Source: Streptomyces nigra (lineage in GTDB: Bacteria; Actinomycetota; Actinomycetes; Streptomycetales; Streptomycetaceae). Taken from it: 64,000 bases of DNA. Under the pieces are notes generated by a model. It was not told where the DNA came from. It made no database searches and saw only the letters and a list, made by a program, of their open reading frames with translations. The stretch covers positions 2,534,501 to 2,598,500 of the forward strand of contig NZ_CP029043.1 in NCBI RefSeq assembly GCF_003074055.1, read 5' to 3'. Below are positions 9,221 through 18,164 of this stretch, in pieces (the stretch's first letter is position 1; every line of letters begins with the position of its first letter). Position numbers and translations under genes: made by a program.

Positions 9221-10612
9221 ATGCCGACCTGCCCGAACGGACACCAGTCGGGTTCCGACGACTGGTGCGAGGTCTGCGGTCACCGCATGGCCGGTGCCGT
9301 ACCTCCGCCCCCGCCGCCGCCCCCGCCCGCCGGCGGCTACGGCTTCCCGCCGCCCGGCGGCCCCGGTGGTCCGGGCGGCCATGGCGGTCCCGGTGGCCCC
9401 GGTGGTCATGGTGGCCCCGGTGGCCCGAACCCCGGTCAGCAGGGTGGCCGTCCGCCCATGCCCGGCGGCCGTGAGCCCGAGCTCTGCCCGCAGTGCCGCA
9501 CGCCCCGTGAGGGCGGTGCGCCGTTCTGCGAGGAGTGCCGGTGGAACTTCCTGACGAACACGGCGACCTCGTACACGCCGGCCGCCCCGCGCCCCCCGGC
9601 GCCCGGCGGCCCCGGCCTGCCCTCGCACTTCCAGCAGCAGTCGGGTCCCCCGCCGTCGTTCGGCGGCGGTGACTCCTACGACTACCAGGGCTCGCGCCCG
9701 TCCCAGGTGAACCGCCCGGCCGAGCCGATCCCGCCGTTCGGCGCGGACCCGCAGGGCCAGGGCGGCCGCGGCGGTCATGGCGGACCGGGTGGTCACGGTG
9801 GACCTGGCGGTCACGGCGGCCCGGGTGGCTTCGGCGGCGGCCCCGGCGGTCCCGGTGGCGGTCCTGGCGGACCCGGCGGCTTCGGCGACCCCTCGCGGCA
9901 GGCTCCCCCGCCGCCCGCCCCCACGCAGCCCGGCCCCGGCGCGGGCGGTGGCGCACCGCAGGCCTTCCACCCGGCCGGCCCCGGCCCGTCGGCCCCGCAG
10001 GCCCCCTCCGGCTACCCGCAGGAGGGCAACCGCCCGCAGCAGGGCGGCCCGTCCTTCGGCGGCGGCGGGGACGACTGGGTGATCTCGCCCCCGTCCTCGG
10101 GCCCCGGCCAGGGTGCGCCGGGCGGTCCCGGACAGGGCGGCTACGGCTACCCGCAGCAGGGCCCCGGCCAGGCACCGCCGCCCGGCCCCGGCTACGGGCA
10201 GCAGCCGGCGACCTGGACCGCGACCATCGGTCCGGACCGTGAGTACTTCATGGCGATGATGCAGCGCTCCGGCCCGGAGGCCGCGGGCCTGAACCTGCCC
10301 GCGTACTCGCCCGAGCAGCAGCGCACGCTCACCGGCAACCAGGTCACCATCGGCCGCCGCCGGCACTCCACCGGCGAGTCCCCCGACATCGACCTGTCGG
10401 TGCCGCCGGAGGACCCGGGTGTCTCGCACCAGCACGCGGTGCTGGTCCAGCAGCCGGACGGCACCTGGGCCGTCGTCGACCAGAACTCGACGAACGGCAC
10501 CACGGTGAACAACTCCGAGGACCCGATCCAGCCCTTCGTCCCCGTCCCGCTCCAGGACGGCGACCGGGTGCACGTCGGGGCGTGGACGACGATCACGATC
10601 CGGCGCGGATAA
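9221..10612 (+). CDS. FHA-domain protein with zinc ribbons and Gly/Pro-rich linker
   Basis: Phosphothreonine-reader protein of 463 residues. It starts with a zinc-ribbon-like unit (CPNG with CEVCG), then a Gly/Pro-rich repeat tract, a second ribbon (CPQC with CEECRW near residue 100), another long GGPGG-rich linker, and a C-terminal FHA domain (about 365-463). FHA hallmarks are TIGRR, SHQHAVL and NSTNGTTVN. GarA/OdhI, the FHA substrate of PknG in other actinobacteria, is much shorter and has an N-terminal phospho-Thr motif that I do not see here. This protein is better viewed as a separate reader or scaffold. A strong AAAGGAGAGGGG precedes the ATG. It is the last gene of the cluster. Confidence 0.9.
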   Translation: MPTCPNGHQSGSDDWCEVCGHRMAGAVPPPPPPPPPAGGYGFPPPGGPGGPGGHGGPGGPGGHGGPGGPNPGQQGGRPPMPGGREPELCPQCRTPREGGAPFCEECRWNFLTNTATSYTPAAPRPPAPGGPGLPSHFQQQSGPPPSFGGGDSYDYQGSRPSQVNRPAEPIPPFGADPQGQGGRGGHGGPGGHGGPGGHGGPGGFGGGPGGPGGGPGGPGGFGDPSRQAPPPPAPTQPGPGAGGGAPQAFHPAGPGPSAPQAPSGYPQEGNRPQQGGPSFGGGGDDWVISPPSSGPGQGAPGGPGQGGYGYPQQGPGQAPPPGPGYGQQPATWTATIGPDREYFMAMMQRSGPEAAGLNLPAYSPEQQRTLTGNQVTIGRRRHSTGESPDIDLSVPPEDPGVSHQHAVLVQQPDGTWAVVDQNSTNGTTVNNSEDPIQPFVPVPLQDGDRVHVGAWTTITIRRG

Positions 10613-10629
10613 CTTCCGCACCCCGGCTC

Positions 10630-10680
10630 ACGGAGGGGCGGTCGTACGGTGTGCAGGCGCCGGTACGGCCGCCCCTCCGT
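10630..10680. terminator. Bidirectional terminator between convergent genes
   Basis: A 12-bp perfect stem (ACGGAGGGGCGG with CCGCCCCTCCGT) encloses further pairing. It lies between the FHA gene and the convergent methyltransferase gene, 18 bases after the FHA stop. Confidence 0.7.
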
Positions 10681-10707
10681 CGTACGCACGGGCTGCCCGG
10701 CGCCTGC

Positions 10708-11697
10708 TCAGCCGCCGGGGAGCTGCCAGACGTACGGCCCCTCGGGGTCGTCCAGCCAGGCCCACGCCCGCTCGCCGCTCACGGTGATCCCGTACCGCTC
10801 CCGCCGGGGCCGGTCCTCCCGCTCCCAGAGCGTGTACGCCTCCTGCGGGTCGAGGCCGGCCCGGGTGAGCGCCAGCAGGAAGCGGAACAGCTCGTCGTCC
10901 CTGGCCCCGCGTGGCAGCCCGCCCACCTGGACGGACTCCGGTTCCGACCGGGACACCCCGCGCAGCGGCACGAAGTAGGCGGGCGTCGCCAGGAACCGCC
11001 CCTCGGCGTGCCCGACGTCCGTCACGGTCAGCGCGACCAGTCCGGTGGCGAACGGCGTCAGAATGCGCGCGCCGGGGCGGCACTGGGCCAGCCAGGCCCG
11101 CGGGATCGACGGCAGGGTGCAGGTCGCGATGATCCGGTCGAAGGGGGCGCGCTCGGGCACCCCGCGCGCCCCGTCGCCCGTCACCACGACGGGCCAGTGC
11201 CCGGCGGCCTCCAGATGCCGTCGCGCCGACTCGGTGATCTCGGGTTCCAGGTCGATGGTGGTGACGAGGTCGTCGTCGCCGAGCCGGTGCGCGAGCAGGG
11301 CCGCGTTGTAGCCGGTGCCGGTGCCGATCTCCAGCACCCGGTGGCCGTCCGCCACCTCCAGCGCGACCAGCATCATCGCCATCAGGGACGGCTGGCTGCT
11401 GGAGGAGAGCAGTTCGCCGTCGCGCAGCCGGGTGGCCAGCGGGATGTCGGCGTACGCCCCGCTCATCCAGCGCGCCCGCGCGGCCGGGTCCGGGCTCTCG
11501 CCCCAGCGCCGCTCGTAGCCGCCGCCGACGCCGACGTAGTAGTACGGCACGAAGAGGTGCCTCGGCACCTGCTCGAAGGCGTCCCGCCACACCGGGTCGT
11601 CGGCCCACGCCCCGGTGCGGTCGATCTCGCGCACCAGCGCGGCCCGCGCCGAGGCGGCGAGCTCCTCGAGGTCCTCGTCGGGAACCTGCGCGCTCAT
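10708..11697 (-). CDS. PCMT-like SAM-dependent methyltransferase
   Basis: Class I methyltransferase related to protein-L-isoaspartate O-methyltransferase. Visible motifs are PRHLFVP near residue 44, a PCMT-type SQPSLMAMML segment, the SAM-binding loop VLEIGTGTGYNAALLA (about 120-135) and FDRIIATC. The 329-residue length exceeds classical PCMT (about 210-230) and the extra C-terminal region is unassigned, so the substrate may not be isoaspartyl protein. It stands alone on this strand, convergent with the FHA gene and divergent from the globin gene. Confidence 0.8.
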   Translation of the reverse strand: MSAQVPDEDLEELAASARAALVREIDRTGAWADDPVWRDAFEQVPRHLFVPYYYVGVGGGYERRWGESPDPAARARWMSGAYADIPLATRLRDGELLSSSSQPSLMAMMLVALEVADGHRVLEIGTGTGYNAALLAHRLGDDDLVTTIDLEPEITESARRHLEAAGHWPVVVTGDGARGVPERAPFDRIIATCTLPSIPRAWLAQCRPGARILTPFATGLVALTVTDVGHAEGRFLATPAYFVPLRGVSRSEPESVQVGGLPRGARDDELFRFLLALTRAGLDPQEAYTLWEREDRPRRERYGITVSGERAWAWLDDPEGPYVWQLPGG

Positions 11698-11796
11698 ACG
11701 TCCACTGTCCTGCGGAAGCCGCCGCGGGGCGACCCTCCCCCGCCTGACGAGGGGGTGGTCCTAAGCCTGGAGTCCTCCGTCCCCGCGTCTGAGACC

Positions 11797-12210
11797 ATGG
11801 ACGATGTGAATGAGATTCGGCGCGGCACGCTTCAGGAGCAGACCTTCTACGAGCAGGTCGGCGGGGAGGAGACCTTCCGCCGCCTCGTCCACCGCTTCTA
11901 CGAGGGGGTGGCGGAGGACCCGATCCTGCGGCCCATGTACCCCGAGGAGGACCTCGGCCCCGCCGAAGAGCGCCTGGCCCTCTTCCTGATCCAGTACTGG
12001 GGCGGACCCTCCACGTACGGCGAGAAGCGCGGCCACCCCCGGCTGCGGATGCGCCACGCCCCGTTCACCGTCGACCGCGCGGCCCATGACGCCTGGCTGA
12101 AGCACATGCGGGACGCCGTGGACGAGCTCGGCCTCTCCGAGGAGCACGAGCGGACGCTGTGGAGCTATCTGACGTACGCGGCGGCGTCCATGGTCAACAC
12201 GGCGGGCTGA
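11797..12210 (+). CDS. glbO: Group II truncated haemoglobin (trHbO)
   Basis: Haem protein of 137 residues that binds oxygen or NO. Recognisable parts are TFYEQVGGEETFRRLVHRFY (helices A/B), the YPEEDL segment and RLRMRHAPF, which contains the proximal His. YWGG with a conserved Trp in the C-terminal half is typical of trHbO. ATG 11797 is taken; a GTG at 11806 is the alternative. Actinobacteria often keep this globin near a thioesterase and ettA, as here. Confidence 0.88.
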   Translation: MDDVNEIRRGTLQEQTFYEQVGGEETFRRLVHRFYEGVAEDPILRPMYPEEDLGPAEERLALFLIQYWGGPSTYGEKRGHPRLRMRHAPFTVDRAAHDAWLKHMRDAVDELGLSEEHERTLWSYLTYAAASMVNTAG

Positions 12211-12231
12211 GCCCGCCCGGGGGCGCCGCGG

Positions 12232-12924
12232 TCAGCGGACGCTGACGTCCAGAGCCCCGAGCCCGGCCCGGCGTACGGCTGTCGACCCGAAGGGCGTGCG
12301 CAGCCGGAGCCAGGCGCCCGACGAGAAGAGCCCCACCGGCGGCTGGTCCTGCGCCGGTGCGCCCGCGCGGCCGCGCAGGAAGCCCAGCGACTGGGCGGCG
12401 TGCACGGCCCGCACCGGCAGCCCGGTGTCGCCGACCGTGCGGGACCAGATCTCCCGCCCTATCCGGTCGAGTTCGGGCCGGCTGCGCCGCTCGGGCGGCA
12501 ACTCCCCGGTGCGGGTGCGGAACTCGGCGACCACCGCGTCCACCAGGGCGCGCAGCGCGTCCGGCGCCGGCAGGCCCGGCTCGCGCCGCCAGCCGCCGCG
12601 CGGGGGCAGCACGCCGGCCCACGGCGGTCCGGTGACCGCCGCCGGGACGACGGCCGTGGTCGCCGCCTCGTCGACGGACTCCAGCAGTTCACCGGCGGAG
12701 ACGGTCACGTCCAGCGTGACGTCAAGGCCGTTCTCGTACGGCTTGGCCAGCCGCACCGCGCGGATCGCCAGCACCTCGAAGGAGGGCGGCCGCCCGAACA
12801 CGGCGAGGGCCGTACCGGCGGCCTGGAGGCGGACGGCGGCGCCGCGGTCGTAGTGCAGCAGCCGGGAGAGGAAGGCCGCGAGATCCGCCGCCTCCCCCTC
12901 GTCGGCGAGCTGGAGCACCGTCAT
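12232..12924 (-). CDS. Conserved actinobacterial protein of unknown function
   Basis: Protein of 230 residues that I cannot assign to a named family. It is soluble, with no signal peptide, membrane segment or catalytic motif. The N-terminal half looks alpha/beta (MTVLQLADEGEAADLAAFL) and the C-terminal half is Pro/Arg-rich. Its start overlaps the thioesterase stop by four bases (ATGA), so the two are translationally coupled. Confidence 0.8.
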   Translation of the reverse strand: MTVLQLADEGEAADLAAFLSRLLHYDRGAAVRLQAAGTALAVFGRPPSFEVLAIRAVRLAKPYENGLDVTLDVTVSAGELLESVDEAATTAVVPAAVTGPPWAGVLPPRGGWRREPGLPAPDALRALVDAVVAEFRTRTGELPPERRSRPELDRIGREIWSRTVGDTGLPVRAVHAAQSLGFLRGRAGAPAQDQPPVGLFSSGAWLRLRTPFGSTAVRRAGLGALDVSVR

Positions 12925-13349
12925 GCGGCGACGGCCTCCTCCTCGCCGGCCTGCTCGCGGCCGTCGTCCGTGTACTCCTGGAGGAACTCCCGCTCCTCCG
13001 CGGTGATCCGGCGCGGCCGCTGGGCCTCGAAGTCGAACGGCACGATCACCGTCGACGCCCGGACGTAGACCACGTCACCGTCCTTCACCTCGTAGGTGAT
13101 GGTGAAGGACGCGGCCCTGATCTGCGTGACCCACAGCTCGATGTCCACCGGGGTGTGCCGGTGGACGAGCTGCCGCTTGTAGTCGATCTCGTGGCGTGCC
13201 ACCACGGACCCCTGCTGGAAGTCCTTCTCCGGGCGGAACAGGAAGTCGATACGGGCCTCCTCCAGATAGCGGAGGAACACCACGTTGTTGACGTGGCCGT
13301 ACGCGTCCATGTCCGCCCAGCGCAGTGGGCAGCGGTAGAGGTGCCGCAA
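12921..13349 (-). CDS. Acyl-CoA thioesterase, 4HBT hotdog fold
   Basis: Small hotdog-fold thioesterase of 142 residues. The N-terminal RWADMDAYGHVNNVVFLRYL carries the Asp-x-x-x-x-His-Val-Asn active-site pattern of the 4-hydroxybenzoyl-CoA thioesterase family, followed by EEARIDFL. It would hydrolyse acyl-CoA thioesters in the cytoplasm; the acyl substrate is not readable. It begins 6 bases downstream of the ettA stop, so ettA, this gene and the next unknown gene probably form one transcript. Confidence 0.9.
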   Translation of the reverse strand: MRHLYRCPLRWADMDAYGHVNNVVFLRYLEEARIDFLFRPEKDFQQGSVVARHEIDYKRQLVHRHTPVDIELWVTQIRAASFTITYEVKDGDVVYVRASTVIVPFDFEAQRPRRITAEEREFLQEYTDDGREQAGEEEAVAA

Positions 13350-13355
13350 GATCGA

Positions 13356-15020
<1,665 letters not shown>

Positions 15021-15062
15021 GAGAAACCGTCCGGCAGCTTGAAATCAGGCAGTGGGCAGATA

Positions 15063-15101
15063 CACCCCATCTTGCCGCACCGCCACCCCTGTGCGGAAAC
15101 G
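15063..15101 (-). promoter_or_regulatory. 39-bp conserved motif upstream of ettA
   Basis: Read on the minus strand, this stretch runs from CGTTTCC through CAGGGGTGGCG to CGGCAAGATGGGGTG. It lies about 43 bases before the ettA start. It matches a second copy at 26156-26194 on the plus strand at 35 of 39 positions, without gaps. Its position suggests a promoter or regulatory element for ettA; the factor is unknown. Confidence 0.5.
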
Positions 15102-15420
15102 CGTATCCCGCTGCGCCTCCGACCTGCGCTTTCCCGCCACGCTGTACGGCAGACCTGTCGCTGTCGGTCACGATCGGTCGCCCTCGCAGACCCTCGGACG
15201 GCCCAGGGACGGCCGAGCCGTTCGTTCGCCCCGCTGGCGGCTCGGGATATTGATCAGTAACTGATGGGCTTCGCCCTCCCCTGAGTATCCCCACCGCTGC
15301 CTGCGAAGGTGGGGCGCATGGGCAACGCACGGGCGTACGCCGTCCTCCGCACCACTGACGCCATGGAGACGTGGACGCAGGGCCTGATCTCCTCGACGTG
15401 TCGGAGGAGGCGCTGGCGCT

Positions 15421-15627
15421 CTCGGTGCCGGTGAGGGCGCGGGCTGGGCGCAGGGCGGCAGGGGGCTGCGGCTCTGCTTCCACCCCGGCGACAGCGGCCG
15501 GCTCTCCCTCTCCGTCCATGATCCCGACCAGCTGACGGTGGCCCTCGGGCTCGAACCTCCGCCGCAGTGGATCGAGGAGCATGAGATCCGTCTGCGGCGG
15601 GTGCGCGAGGTGTACGGGCAGTCCTGA
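15421..15627 (+). pseudogene. Possible coding remnant
   Basis: An open frame ending at TGA 15625-15627 reads like protein (LRLCFHPGDSGRLSLSVHD, then LTVALGLEPPPQWIEEHEIR). It has no start: upstream in frame it runs into a stop near 15384, while a neighbouring frame (LDVSEEALALSVPV) looks like the missing N-terminal continuation. This suggests a small frameshifted gene. The family is not recognised. Confidence 0.3.
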
Positions 15628-15691
15628 GGCTGTGCGGCCGTCACCGCGGGGTCCTGCCGCACAGCACGACGCGAGCAGCGGTCAGGCGGCC

Positions 15692-17110
15692 TCAGCCCTG
15701 CGTCCGGGCTTCCCGCTTGCGGAGGACCACCAGGACCGTGCCGCCGATCACGACCAGGCCGATCGCCAGGCCGGCGATGAGCGGGGTCATGTCGGAGCCA
15801 CCGGTCGCGGCGAGGTTGGTGTCGTCGGGCGGGGAGCCGACCGTGACCGGGGTCGGCTCGCTCAGGGTCTGCGTCGTACTGCCCGACGCGTCGGCCTCAC
15901 CGGCCCGCGTCATGCAGTCCAGCACCCCCGCGAACCGCTTCTGGAAGCCGCCCGGCCCCTGGATCGTGAAGTCGTACGCCTGGTCCTCCTGCAGCGGGAC
16001 GGTCACCGTGCGCGACTCGCCGGCCGCGATGGTGTGCTCGATCCCGAGCAGTTCGAAGGTGAACGCCTCGGTGCCCTTGTTCGACGCGGTGATGTCCACG
16101 CCGCCCTTGTCGCAGTTCTCCACCGCCGACAGTGCCGGTATGGCCCCGGACTTCGCCCAGGTGGCACTCGCCGTCGCCGAGACCGTCGACTCGCTGGAAC
16201 CGGCGAGGATCTGCGTCTGGCTGCGGCTGTCCGCCGCCAGGGCGCGTCCCACCGGCACGGTCGTCGAGGCCTGCACGGTCAGCTCGGCCTGGCCGTCCGC
16301 AGCTTTCTCGGGGACGTCGAAGAACAGCTGGCTGCCGTCCACCGCCGACGTGACGGCCCGGCCGTCCCGGTCCACGATCCGCACCCCGCTGGTCGCGGCA
16401 TCCGCCGGCGGCGTCACGGTCACGCTGTCCGCGTCCGTGCGCACCGTCACCGGACCGAGCCGCTCACCGGGGTGGCCGGAGACCGCGGGCGGGTCGAGCG
16501 TCAGGGACGCCCGGGGTTCGGCCGTGTTCCGCGCGTTCTCCTCCAGGTAGTCCGCGAGCCGCTCGGCCTGCGGGTCGACGGCCTCGACGTCCACACCGTC
16601 GGAGTACCGCCAGATGGCCACCTGCGTACCGGCCGCCGCGTCCTGCTGGGTGAGGACGCCGTCGACCCCTGCCCGGCCGGCGAGCGCGGCCAGGTCGTTC
16701 ACCTGCGGGTAGGAGTTCTGGAGGATCCAGCGAATCTTGCCCGCGTCCTTGTTGGCGCCGAGCGAGGTGGCGCTCCACGGGGTCTCGCGGTATCTCGCGT
16801 CGCGCTGCGTGGGGTTGTGGATGTCGACGCAGTACGTCTGGAGGGCGCCACCGCCGTCGACCGACATCTCGAACAGACCGGCCGAGAGCTGCTGGTCGCC
16901 GGTGTCGGTGTGCACGACCGCGGCACCGTACGTCTTCAGCCCGCCTATGGTGGCGGTCGCCCCGCCCTGGCTCGGCGTCGCTCCGTCGGCCGCGGCCGTG
17001 CCGGCGCCGACCGCCACGGAGGCGGCGACCAGTCCGGACACCAGGGACGCGGCGGCGAAACGGGCCGCCCCTCGCCCGCGCAACGACAGCGCGGAGAACG
17101 CAGCAAACAC
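15692..17110 (-). CDS. Thioester (TQxA) surface protein with LAxTG sorting signal
   Basis: Cell-wall-anchored protein of 472 residues. A signal peptide ends near residue 41. The thioester domain follows, with Cys94 in TYCVD and Gln163 in TQVAIW, the pair that forms an internal Cys-Gln isopeptide-like thioester in Gram-positive adhesins. The middle region is beta-rich and Ig-like. The C-terminus has LAATG (433-437), a hydrophobic helix and a basic RKREARTQG tail, the pattern recognised by class E sortases of Streptomyces. The start is GTG 17110, preceded by GGGG at 6 bases. It would be displayed on the hyphal surface and may bind a partner covalently. Confidence 0.9.
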   Translation of the reverse strand: MFAAFSALSLRGRGAARFAAASLVSGLVAASVAVGAGTAAADGATPSQGGATATIGGLKTYGAAVVHTDTGDQQLSAGLFEMSVDGGGALQTYCVDIHNPTQRDARYRETPWSATSLGANKDAGKIRWILQNSYPQVNDLAALAGRAGVDGVLTQQDAAAGTQVAIWRYSDGVDVEAVDPQAERLADYLEENARNTAEPRASLTLDPPAVSGHPGERLGPVTVRTDADSVTVTPPADAATSGVRIVDRDGRAVTSAVDGSQLFFDVPEKAADGQAELTVQASTTVPVGRALAADSRSQTQILAGSSESTVSATASATWAKSGAIPALSAVENCDKGGVDITASNKGTEAFTFELLGIEHTIAAGESRTVTVPLQEDQAYDFTIQGPGGFQKRFAGVLDCMTRAGEADASGSTTQTLSEPTPVTVGSPPDDTNLAATGGSDMTPLIAGLAIGLVVIGGTVLVVLRKREARTQG

Positions 17111-17298
17111 TAAATTCCCCTTCGAGCAGGACCCGTTGACGTGGGGGGTACGGTCCCACCAGCAGAATCAGAAGCCCCGTGAGCTATGCCCGGCATCCTA
17201 GGTACGCGGCGCACCACGCTTCCCCGGGATCCCGCCGGACGGCCGATCCGACTCGTAATCGTTATCGCCAAGATCCTTTGCGGGCCCTTCGCGGGCAG

Positions 17299-17349
17299 GG
17301 CTTATCGACAAATCCACCGGGTCGTTCGGAACGCATTAGCCGATAAGCC
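17299..17349. promoter_or_regulatory. Inverted repeat between the surface-protein gene and ssbB
   Basis: Perfect 9-bp arms GGCTTATCG (17299-17307) and CGATAAGCC (17341-17349) are separated by 33 bases. The right arm includes GCCGATAA (17339-17346), which equals the published -10 consensus of the sporulation sigma factor WhiG. I do not see the matching TAAA 15 bases upstream, so promoter status is doubtful. Confidence 0.35.
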
Positions 17350-17384
17350 ACAGTCCGGTCAGCAGCCCACGTCTGTGACTGACG

Positions 17385-17852
17385 TCACGTCACCATGGCT
17401 GGTTCTTCCGCCTGTTGTGCCTGCGAGGCCGTGGGCGGAGGTGTCTCCCACTCCGGTTCGGGCTGCGCACTCGCGGCGGCGGTGCCCTGCTCCGGCCTGG
17501 ACGCGCGCCGGAACGCCGAGGTGCCGCGCGCGAGATCGTGGCCGATCGACGTCGCCTCGAGGTCCGCCGACATCCAGCTCTGCCCGTCGCGCACGTCCGA
17601 CCGCACCTTCAGCCGGCCCTGCACCACGACCGGGTCGCCCACGTTCAGCGAGGCCGCCGCGTTCGTGGCGAGCTGCCGATTCGCCCACACCGTGAAGAAG
17701 TTGGTGTGCCCGTCGGTCCACTCGTTCTTCGCGCGGTCCAGGTACCGCGAGGTCACCGCCAGCCTGAACCGCGCGGACGGCCCCGTCGGCAGCTCCCGGT
17801 ACACCGGCTGCGTCGCCACGTTGCCCACCGCGCAGATGATCGTCTCGTTCAT
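17385..17852 (-). CDS. ssbB: Single-stranded DNA-binding protein SsbB
   Basis: OB-fold protein of 155 residues that coats single-stranded DNA. The fold spans about residues 1-110 (NETIICAVGNVATQPVYREL, NFFTVWANRQLATNAAASL, GDPVVVQGRLKVRS). The C-terminus ends EEPAMVT and lacks the acidic DDxxPF tip that recruits replication partners. That matches the Streptomyces second paralogue SsbB, which is reported to act in chromosome segregation during sporulation, rather than essential SsbA. Start ATG 17852 has GGGAGGGG 6 bases before it; a longer upstream frame is ignored. The dynamin pair lies upstream on the same strand. Confidence 0.88.
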   Translation of the reverse strand: MNETIICAVGNVATQPVYRELPTGPSARFRLAVTSRYLDRAKNEWTDGHTNFFTVWANRQLATNAAASLNVGDPVVVQGRLKVRSDVRDGQSWMSADLEATSIGHDLARGTSAFRRASRPEQGTAAASAQPEPEWETPPPTASQAQQAEEPAMVT

Positions 17853-18098
17853 CTCGAACCCCTCCCCGGCCCGGCCGCCCTGCCGCCGGGCCGACACGCG
17901 TACGGGCCCGTCCCGTACGACTGCGTCCGGCCTGCCGGCCACGCCCCCCGGTACGTCCGGGGTGCGTCACCGGCACCGCGGCCGATCACGTCCGTCGCGA
18001 TCGCCGCGAAGCCAGACTGCCTCCGTCGGGCCGAGCCCGCTGAGCCCTGTGGACCAGGGTCAGGTCTGTGGATATCTCCGCCGCTCGTGTGGGTGACC

Positions 18099-18138
18099 GG
18101 TCCGCCCATCGGGGCAACCGGCCCGCCCCGACGGGACC
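18099..18138 (-). terminator. Hairpin downstream of dynB
   Basis: TCGGGGC (18109-18115) pairs with GCCCCGA (18125-18131), and GGTCC with GGACC outside it across an internal bulge. It starts about 27 bases after the dynB stop. The remainder of 17853-18164 holds no gene that I can support. Confidence 0.4.
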
Positions 18139-18164
18139 GATCCCGGCTTGCGGATCAGCCCGAC

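Larger units (their letters stand above)
15021..15691. other. Intergenic region between ettA and the TQxA surface protein
   Basis: Apart from the 39-bp motif upstream of ettA and the doubtful coding remnant, I see no convincing gene here. Overlapping frames on the minus strand have no recognisable content. Confidence 0.5.

Noticed and set aside
9221..10612. FHA protein as GarA/OdhI
   Set aside because: GarA is short with an N-terminal phospho-Thr motif; this protein is 463 residues with zinc ribbons and long linkers, and no such motif is seen.
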